A stretch of DNA of 50,117 bases from contig NZ_JADEXQ010000039.1 in NCBI RefSeq assembly GCF_015207035.1, positions 1-50,117 of the forward strand, read 5' to 3'. Below are positions 44,342 through 50,117 of the stretch, one piece after another (the stretch's first letter is position 1; each line of letters begins with the position of its first letter). Below the pieces are notes generated by a model. It had not been told where the DNA came from, searched no databases, and worked only from the letters and a program-made list of their open reading frames with translations. Made by a program: the position numbers and the translations under genes. The DNA is from Romeriopsis navalis LEGE 11480. GTDB lineage: Bacteria > Cyanobacteriota > Cyanobacteriia > Leptolyngbyales > Leptolyngbyaceae.

Positions 44342-45454
44342 TTAGTTTTTTGCTAGCAGTCCTTGATAAATATTCTGAGTTTCTATTGCACATTTTTCCC
44401 ATGAGAATCTGGTTAGACGTTGCTTTCCCAATTCAACCAGATTTGCTTGCTTCAATGGCGAGAGTAGAACCATTTTCAGACTATTTACGATCGAACTCAG
44501 ACTATTCGGATCAAAATAGACACCAGCATCTCCAACAATTTCAGGAATGGAACCACCATTACTACAAATCACCGGACAATCAAAAGACATTGCCTCTAAG
44601 GGAGGAATACCAAATCCCTCATAGAGTGAAGGATAGATAAAAGCCTCAGCGTTAGCATAAAGATGTCCCAGCACATTATCATCACCAGATAAGTGTATTA
44701 CCTGATTTTGATTAAGTCCTAATTCTTGAAATAATTCACGCTCAGAATCTGAAAATGCCTGAGAACCAAAGCATACTAATGCAATGTCTTGATTAATTTC
44801 CTTGCTCGCTGCATATGCATGAACAAGACCGGAAAAATTTTTATACGATCTTCTTGAGCCAACATACAAGATATAAGGTTGTCCGACAATTGGCAAAGAG
44901 TCTGAATTCTTATTTTGGGTTAAAGAAAATCCCAAATGCACTACAGAGAGTTTTTCAGGAATTACATCAAATGTCTCAATTAAATCACGCTTAGTTTGTT
45001 CAGAGATACAGATAATATGGTCAGCACGCTCAATTGCTGATCGTTTTGCATCCACAATACGCTGTTCACGCCGTGGCATCATGTGCCCAAATTTTTCATG
45101 GATCATATCATATACTGTCAATACCGTCTGGCATGACTTCGGTGCGATCCGTCGCTGGGAATAGTATGTTTCATGAACAATATTTGGTGTCTTATATTGC
45201 AGATAAGCACCAACTAATCCAGAGTTAATTAGTCTAAGAACTTGTGCAGTCTTAGGCACCGTTGGGATCTGCAATCCTCTCACAATAGATTTCTGATCAC
45301 GTTTCACATAATTATTTGTGTATAAACCTGCAAGAATTTTGACATCAAAACTATCTAAACTGGCAGATCGTGAAGCTAGTTCATAAACATAACGAGTAAT
45401 TCCTCCATATGGGGAAAGACAAAATGCTTGATGGTCGTAGGCTAAATTAATCAT
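44342..45454 (-). CDS. GT4 glycosyltransferase
   Basis: A 370-residue GT-B enzyme. The N-terminal domain has the glycine-rich SPYGGITRYVYEL loop; the C-terminal donor domain has PYILYVGSRRSYKNF and the E(x7)E motif in PSLYEGFGIPPLEAMSFDCPV. Such enzymes retain anomeric configuration and often use GDP-mannose or UDP-sugars. The precise donor cannot be told. It has its own ATG start 61 bases after the methyltransferase stop. Part of the AT-rich polysaccharide block. Confidence 0.92.
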   Translation of the reverse strand: MINLAYDHQAFCLSPYGGITRYVYELASRSASLDSFDVKILAGLYTNNYVKRDQKSIVRGLQIPTVPKTAQVLRLINSGLVGAYLQYKTPNIVHETYYSQRRIAPKSCQTVLTVYDMIHEKFGHMMPRREQRIVDAKRSAIERADHIICISEQTKRDLIETFDVIPEKLSVVHLGFSLTQNKNSDSLPIVGQPYILYVGSRRSYKNFSGLVHAYAASKEINQDIALVCFGSQAFSDSERELFQELGLNQNQVIHLSGDDNVLGHLYANAEAFIYPSLYEGFGIPPLEAMSFDCPVICSNGGSIPEIVGDAGVYFDPNSLSSIVNSLKMVLLSPLKQANLVELGKQRLTRFSWEKCAIETQNIYQGLLAKN

Positions 45455-45515
45455 TGGTTATGAATTAGATAAAAAACAACATAAATCTCAAACACATAGC
45501 TCTAATTTATTCGAA

Positions 45516-46325
45516 TTAATGATTCGACATAAAGACTCTATGATCCTCAAGAGTATATGATTTTCGCATTCTGCGAAATAGGAAATTACTAATGCCACCA
45601 ATTTTTCCAGTCATCAGGTCAAACAATCTGGAACCAAGCATAGACTGTTTATTAGTCAGCATATGAATATTTTTATTTGAGTACAGTTTCAAAGACAGTT
45701 TCTGAGCAATAAATTCTAAAGTAGTGCGTTGATAGAATGAGATATGTTGGCCTGTTGCAAACTGGTAATACCACCAGTCCTCAGGTAAAGGCGGAGTCTC
45801 TGAGAATAGTTCTGTAGAGAAAATAATTGTTGATGAATTAGCATCTCTGAACGCACTTTCAAGAAACTCAATCGGATTAACAACATGCTCTAAAACTTCA
45901 AATGCCGTAATCGCAGAGAATGCATCAACATCGTCAGGCTTCTCAAACCCAGGTGAAAGAATATTGTTACAGTAAATATCTTGCCAATAAAAATCAAATC
46001 CTGCATCTCGCATCAATCGAGTCAAAGTACCATAACCACCTGCAACATCAAGATACTTTGCTTGCTTATCGAAATAAATTGAAAGTAGACTTACTAATTT
46101 CTTAGAGATAGCAATATTACGCGATAGCAAACCCGTATCAGCTTTAGCAATCGCGCTGCTATAGGCTTCTTCCAACCAGTACGGTGTCTCAGTTTGCAAT
46201 AATCCACAATTAGAACAGTAAAAATATTCCACCTGGTGTCGGTTCAACACCTGATGACTAAAACTCAGTTCTCGTTGAGAGGAACAGACCGGGCAACAAG
46301 TAATCGACATAATAGTTCTAGACAT
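45516..46325 (-). CDS. SAM-dependent methyltransferase with N-terminal zinc ribbon
   Basis: A 269-residue class I methyltransferase. Near the N-terminus CPVC and CSNCG (about residues 11-14 and 37-41) form a four-Cys zinc ribbon, as in sugar C-methyltransferases and related hypothetical proteins. Motif I is YLDVAGGYGTLTRL, the acidic second strand is WQDIYCNN, and FEVLEHVVNP is a typical motif IV region. It probably methylates a sugar or precursor of the polysaccharide. ATG at 46325 would overlap the flippase gene by eight bases; ATG at 46310 is an alternative. It lies between flippase and GT4 genes. Confidence 0.85.
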   Translation of the reverse strand: MSRTIMSITCCPVCSSQRELSFSHQVLNRHQVEYFYCSNCGLLQTETPYWLEEAYSSAIAKADTGLLSRNIAISKKLVSLLSIYFDKQAKYLDVAGGYGTLTRLMRDAGFDFYWQDIYCNNILSPGFEKPDDVDAFSAITAFEVLEHVVNPIEFLESAFRDANSSTIIFSTELFSETPPLPEDWWYYQFATGQHISFYQRTTLEFIAQKLSLKLYSNKNIHMLTNKQSMLGSRLFDLMTGKIGGISNFLFRRMRKSYTLEDHRVFMSNH

Positions 46326-47691
46326 CTAAATTACACTTGACATGACTACTTTTGATGCGGATTTTAGAAAAAGCATTGCCTCCCAAAATCACAAGCGAAA
46401 AGAAAGTCGTACATATTACTGTTGACCATGCAACACCAGCGCTACCCAAATGAGCACCAAGGAAAAATGAAAGAGCAAGATTAGAGATAGCAGTCACAGG
46501 GGCAATTAAAGTCTGTAGTTTAGTCTCAGCCAATCCATTGATCAATGTTGCTACACATCGAGCAATCGTAGTTACTACAGCAACGCAGAACATTGCAAAC
46601 AATAAATCAATCGATGGAATTATATCGGGATTAAACCAAATCGCAATAATTTTTTGAGCGGATAAGAGTAGCACACCACTTAATCCAGCTGACCACAGTA
46701 AACCAAATAACAGTGACTTCTTAAATGTTTGATTAATCCACCAATAGTCACCTCTCGATTGAGCTTCACTATAGGCTGACCACAAAGGTGTAATAAAACA
46801 GGATGGAATATAACAGACCAACATAAATAGACGCAACACAATGCCATAACTTGCGACTTCGCTAGAACCAAATAGTTTGAGGACAATCAACAAATCTGTT
46901 TGGCATAAAATAAGTGCTGAGATCTGAGCAATCCACATCTGAAGGCTTTTAGATGTTAGGCTTCTCGCAATTGAAAAATCAAAGAATTCTAATCGAGGCA
47001 ATAACCAAGGGTGACGGAATCGAAAAATATGCACCGCTGCAAACACATCACCTAATAGCTGCATACCAAAAAAAGAAATAATTAGCCAAGGCAAGTCAGC
47101 CTTAAAATGGATAGCGATAGTAATTGCTGCGAACGATAAAAAATTACTTAAGGCATACCACAACTCATACAAATACCCTTCCTGGTAAGCATTGCAAACA
47201 CGAGAGGGAATTGTTAGTGGCAACTTCAGCACAAAAATCACTAAGCAAATTAAAATTGCTGATTGCACTTCTTGACTATTGCTTAGAGATTTGAGGTTAA
47301 GCATTAAATCCCAAGGGAGCATAGCGTAGATCGACAAGGATATTAATAACAGCCCTAGTGAAATTAATATAATTAGAAAAAAAACACTCGATAGTGCCGA
47401 TTGAGCACTACGACGATCATGTCGAGTATCTGCAGAAGACAGTGCATTAATCAAGCTATTGGATAGTCCTAAATCTGCCATACTGACCCAAGTCAGTAAT
47501 GTCCCTAAGATCAGCCAAAGTCCGAACCGTTCAGCACCTAGGTATTGAGCAGTTAACGGCAACACCAAAAAACCGACAAGTGTTGAGAAACCTCTTACTA
47601 ATAATTTGCTGACTCCAGTCATACCAGCACGATGCAACCGGCCTTTGGGTATGAACAGCTGAATCAGACGACTGGAAGCTTTTTTTTGCAT
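46318..47691 (-). CDS. Polysaccharide flippase (Wzx-like)
   Basis: A 457-residue integral membrane protein with about 12-14 hydrophobic segments. Near the N-terminus FSTLVGFLVLPLTAQYLGAERFGLWLIL and LGLSNSLINA are characteristic of the MOP/Wzx superfamily (read over about 35-85). Wzx moves undecaprenyl-linked repeat units to the periplasmic face. It is the first gene of the six-gene minus-strand block, and its stop lies within the start region of the methyltransferase gene. Nothing lies upstream for nearly 380 bases, so the operon promoter should be at 47692-47800. Confidence 0.9.
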   Translation of the reverse strand: MQKKASSRLIQLFIPKGRLHRAGMTGVSKLLVRGFSTLVGFLVLPLTAQYLGAERFGLWLILGTLLTWVSMADLGLSNSLINALSSADTRHDRRSAQSALSSVFFLIILISLGLLLISLSIYAMLPWDLMLNLKSLSNSQEVQSAILICLVIFVLKLPLTIPSRVCNAYQEGYLYELWYALSNFLSFAAITIAIHFKADLPWLIISFFGMQLLGDVFAAVHIFRFRHPWLLPRLEFFDFSIARSLTSKSLQMWIAQISALILCQTDLLIVLKLFGSSEVASYGIVLRLFMLVCYIPSCFITPLWSAYSEAQSRGDYWWINQTFKKSLLFGLLWSAGLSGVLLLSAQKIIAIWFNPDIIPSIDLLFAMFCVAVVTTIARCVATLINGLAETKLQTLIAPVTAISNLALSFFLGAHLGSAGVAWSTVICTTFFSLVILGGNAFSKIRIKSSHVKCNLDV

Positions 47692-48068
47692 TAACCTTTA
47701 CACCCATTTACCAGGAACTGCCAATCAGAACACGATTTCCAGGATCATTATTCCAGGAGCACTTGCGTGGACAGTGTAAGTAATACTGCTGAGTGTACCC
47801 TTCAAGAAAATACTGATTTTTCTGAAGGGTGCATACAAAGAAACCAGTAATCATACGGATTACAGCTCATAACCTACGATTCACAAAATAACAGCAATGA
47901 ACACCTCGGAAGCCAGCAGACGATGCAGCATTTCGCTCCGCCCATATACGGCACAGTTCGCCCAATAACTCCTTTCGGGTTAGATGATGTCTAACGGACG
48001 CAGCAGGTTGCAGGGAACAGACTTAAGGAGATTGAAAAACATGATTAAGTTTGACTAATACATCGACA
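47692..48068. other. Intergenic region between the flippase and rph
   Basis: No coding region. It holds a long hairpin (47797-47830) and presumably the promoter of the polysaccharide operon. No clear terminator for rph was found. Confidence 0.45.
47797..47830. promoter_or_regulatory. 13-bp hairpin with a single bulge
   Basis: ACCCTTCA-A-GAAAA (47797-47810) pairs with TTTTCTGAAGGGT (47818-47830) around a 7-base loop; two or three further pairs can extend it. There is no T run in either direction, so the role is unclear. It lies about 100 bases upstream of the flippase start. Confidence 0.4.
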
Positions 48069-48776
48069 TTAATTCTTCTGCAACTGCATTAACGTTTGAA
48101 TTCCCGCTTCCGCCGTATCCATAATTTGATTCAACTGCGATCGACTAAAACTCCCCGCTTCCGCCGTTCCCTGCGCTTCGATAATCCCACCGGCTTCATT
48201 CATCACAACATTGAAATCAATGTCAGCCTTCACATCTTCGATATAGTCCAAATCTAAATAGGTCTCACCCTCAATCAACCCCACCGAAATCGCCGCAACT
48301 TGGTGAATCAATGGCGAAGTTTCGAGTAAGCCCTGGTCCATCAGCTGAGCGATCGCATCCTGCAAAGCCACAAAACTCCCTGTAATTGCCGTCGTCCGCG
48401 TCCCACCATCGGCCTGCAACACATCAGCATCAATCAGTAACGTCCGTTCACCCAATAAATTCATATCGAGGGTCGATCGTAAACTCCGACCAATCAACCG
48501 TTGAATCTCCTGCGTCCGCCCCGACAATTTCATAAATTCACGCTGCTTACGATCGTGCGTCGAAGAAGGCAACATCCGATATTCTGCCGTCAACCAACCC
48601 TGACCTTGATCCTGTAACCAACGCGGCACCTTCTCTTGGATACTCACCGTACAGAGAACATGGGTATCACCACATTCCGCCAGCACCGACCCCGCGGCAT
48701 GCTTCGTAAAATTATGCTCAAACCGAATCGGACGCAGTTGGTCACGTTGACGACCGTCGGGACGTTGCCAAGACAT
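48069..48776 (-). CDS. rph: Ribonuclease PH
   Basis: A 235-residue phosphorolytic 3'-5' exoribonuclease that trims tRNA 3' ends. Conserved features: [60 protein letters not shown], and the catalytic [18 protein letters not shown]. Length is typical. ATG at 48776 has AAGGAAC upstream. It is adjacent to but separate from the polysaccharide operon, and divergent from the lumenal pentapeptide gene. Confidence 0.97.
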   Translation of the reverse strand: MSWQRPDGRQRDQLRPIRFEHNFTKHAAGSVLAECGDTHVLCTVSIQEKVPRWLQDQGQGWLTAEYRMLPSSTHDRKQREFMKLSGRTQEIQRLIGRSLRSTLDMNLLGERTLLIDADVLQADGGTRTTAITGSFVALQDAIAQLMDQGLLETSPLIHQVAAISVGLIEGETYLDLDYIEDVKADIDFNVVMNEAGGIIEAQGTAEAGSFSRSQLNQIMDTAEAGIQTLMQLQKN

Positions 48777-48925
48777 GGGAAGCAGTTCCTTACGACTTTA
48801 GAAAGCAGGATAACTTAGTTTGTCAGCGACAAATTGCGAAAGGCTGACAGGAATATTCATAAAACTTCAAACTGTCCCTTACACTGAGAAAGAAGATTTC
48901 TCGTATATCCCCAGAAAATTTAGTC

Positions 48926-49465
48926 ATGCTTAGCGGAATGCTGTCCCGATTCAAAGCTCAGGTTTTATCTTGTCTAGTGGCGCTGCTATTGCTGCTCATA
49001 CCCGTAATGACCCAGGCACAACCAGCCTATGCTGCTGCTTCAACAGCCGCCGCAGGCAGCTTATCCGACTTTGAAAATGGCAATCTCGACGGCAAAGACC
49101 TCTCCGGACGCGACCTCAATGGCGCCCAGTTCGCCAATGCCCGGCTCAAAGGCACCAAGTTTGACAAAACGAACCTAATTGGCGCGGTCTTCAGTACGTC
49201 AACGGTACGGGAAACAAGTTTTCAAGGGGCTGACTTAACACAAACGATCTTTGACCAAGTTCGCATCTTTGATACCGACTTTAGTAACGCAATTTTGGCA
49301 GATGCCATGCTACTGCGGGCTGAATTGACGAATGTGACAGTCGATGGTGCCGATTTTAGCGATGCGCTGCTTTCACCACTTCAAGTCAAAACACTCTGTG
49401 CCAACGCCAGCGGCACCAATCCCACGACGGGCATGGACACGCGCGAAACTTTGGGCTGCCGCTAG
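48926..49465 (+). CDS. Lumenal/exported pentapeptide-repeat protein
   Basis: A 179-residue protein with an N-terminal signal peptide (LSCLVALLLLLIPVMTQA, cleavage near AQA or AYA). A pentapeptide beta-helix of about 90 residues follows (NLDGKDLSGRDLNGAQFANARL and later AxF/ADF units, about residues 50-145). The end, LCANASGTNPTTGMDTRETLGCR, has two Cys that could form a disulfide. This layout matches thylakoid-lumenal or periplasmic pentapeptide proteins of cyanobacteria and plants (TL17-like). Function unknown. ATG at 48926 was used; the next Met, four residues later, is possible. Confidence 0.88.
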   Translation: MLSGMLSRFKAQVLSCLVALLLLLIPVMTQAQPAYAAASTAAAGSLSDFENGNLDGKDLSGRDLNGAQFANARLKGTKFDKTNLIGAVFSTSTVRETSFQGADLTQTIFDQVRIFDTDFSNAILADAMLLRAELTNVTVDGADFSDALLSPLQVKTLCANASGTNPTTGMDTRETLGCR

Positions 49466-49514
49466 AGTCCTTGCCTTGCCGCTAAAGTAAGCATCAATCA
49501 ACCGTAATCACGAC

Positions 49515-49592
49515 CGGCCCAAACAGCGCCGTCCCAACCGACTAAATCGCAACGGGGACGGCGCTGTTTGGATTGCGGCGCTGTTTGGGCCG
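49515..49592. repeat. Three-arm inverted repeat before purK
   Basis: One left arm can pair perfectly with either of two right arms. 49519-49535 pairs with 49555-49571 (17 bp, core CCAAACAGCGCCGTCCC) and 49515-49531 pairs with 49576-49592 (17 bp). The right side holds a 13-base direct repeat, CGGCGCTGTTTGG, at 49559 and 49576. There is no T run, and about 120 bases separate it from purK. It could be a mobile palindromic repeat, a processing site or a switch. Confidence 0.7.
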
Positions 49593-49713
49593 TAATCCAA
49601 GCCAGGGTGATACACTAAATCCCGATAAGATTTTCGTTATTTAGTCAGCATTTCGGCCCATTTATATTGCGGTCTTTGAACAACCGGACGTGCGGCTGGC
49701 ACGTTGATCGAGC

Positions 49714-50117
49714 ATGAATCAAACTTCCTCAATCGCGCGCGCAAACAACGTGCCCACTCGACAGCGCATTGGCATTATCGGTGGTGGACAATTGGCCTGG
49801 ATGATGGCCGAAGCCAGCAAAAAACTAAATCTGGATTTGATTATTCAAACTCCCAAACAAAGTGATCCAGCGGCGGCGATCGCCAGTTCCCTCGTCCTTG
49901 CCCCCGTGGGTGATGCCACCGCCACCGCGACACTCGCGCAGCGCAGCGACGTCATTACCTTTGAGAATGAGTTCGTTGATCTCACGGCCCTCGGCCAACT
50001 CGAAGCTCAAGGCATCTGCTTTCGGCCCCGGCTCTCTGTCTTAAAACCGCTACTCGATAAGTACAAACAGCGCCAGTTTTTCCGGCAGCATCAGCTCCCC
50101 ACCCCCAACTTTATCTC
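49714..50117 (+). CDS. purK: 5-(carboxyamino)imidazole ribonucleotide synthase, N-terminal part (partial)
   Basis: 134 codons are visible before the window ends. IGIIGGGQLAWMMAEASKKL is the N-terminal nucleotide-binding signature of PurK, followed by an ITFENEFVDL strand and LDKYKQRQFFRQHQLPTP at the start of the ATP-grasp domain. PurK converts AIR, ATP and bicarbonate to N5-CAIR in purine synthesis. The N-terminus has about 16 extra residues before the first strand; the ATG at 49714 is the first in frame. No stop interrupts the frame up to the edge. Confidence 0.93.
   Translation, partial: MNQTSSIARANNVPTRQRIGIIGGGQLAWMMAEASKKLNLDLIIQTPKQSDPAAAIASSLVLAPVGDATATATLAQRSDVITFENEFVDLTALGQLEAQGICFRPRLSVLKPLLDKYKQRQFFRQHQLPTPNFI

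Overview
The window is cyanobacterial chromosome. It carries chlB (dark-operative protochlorophyllide reductase), cyanobacterial-type glgC, a lumen-targeted pentapeptide-repeat protein and several histidine kinases of a type common in cyanobacteria. The HIP1 palindrome GCGATCGC occurs at least 15 times by eye, where chance predicts about one. I cannot place it to genus; a non-heterocystous freshwater or terrestrial form would fit. No rRNA, tRNA, CRISPR array or insertion sequence was recognised.

Layout. 1-1886: the 3' end of gatB with a strong terminator, then four near-identical promoter / about 53-nt RNA / terminator units at roughly 340-bp intervals, followed by a related fifth hairpin. 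This array is the most unusual feature of the window. 1887-11602: mostly core metabolism (argJ, metF, glgC, gcvT) with a NYN-domain protein, a pentapeptide-repeat protein, a lone tyrosine recombinase and a PIG-L deacetylase. 12058-22188: a glycosyltransferase, a FIST sensor protein paired with a histidine kinase, a lytic transglycosylase, pepA and a GAF-PAS-GAF histidine kinase. 22610-30377: dcd, a CobO-like protein lacking its P-loop, an M28 peptidase, class II fba, an unrecognised 152-residue protein, a frameshifted FMN reductase, chlB and a small lipoprotein. 30913-33552: an ammonium transporter fused to PAS and histidine kinase domains.

33583-47691 is an extracellular polysaccharide locus of the Wzx/Wzy type. 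It has an outer-membrane export protein and a BY-kinase co-polymerase on the minus strand, and divergently a 56-residue small protein, a priming sugar-phosphate transferase and galE, joined by ATGA overlaps. A six-gene minus-strand block follows: flippase, methyltransferase, GT4, GT2, candidate polymerase and GT2. That block is visibly more AT-rich than the rest, as is usual for exchangeable wzx/wzy cassettes. 48069-50117 returns to core genes: rph, a lumenal pentapeptide protein and the 5' end of purK, with an unusual three-arm inverted repeat before purK.

The three kinases (14606, 19897, 30913) share nearly the same transmitter but have different inputs: a FIST protein in trans, GAF/PAS domains, and an ammonium transporter. 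None has a response regulator in the window. ORFs were assigned by reading protein motifs and starts were checked against nearby Shine-Dalgarno sequences; nothing was searched in a database.
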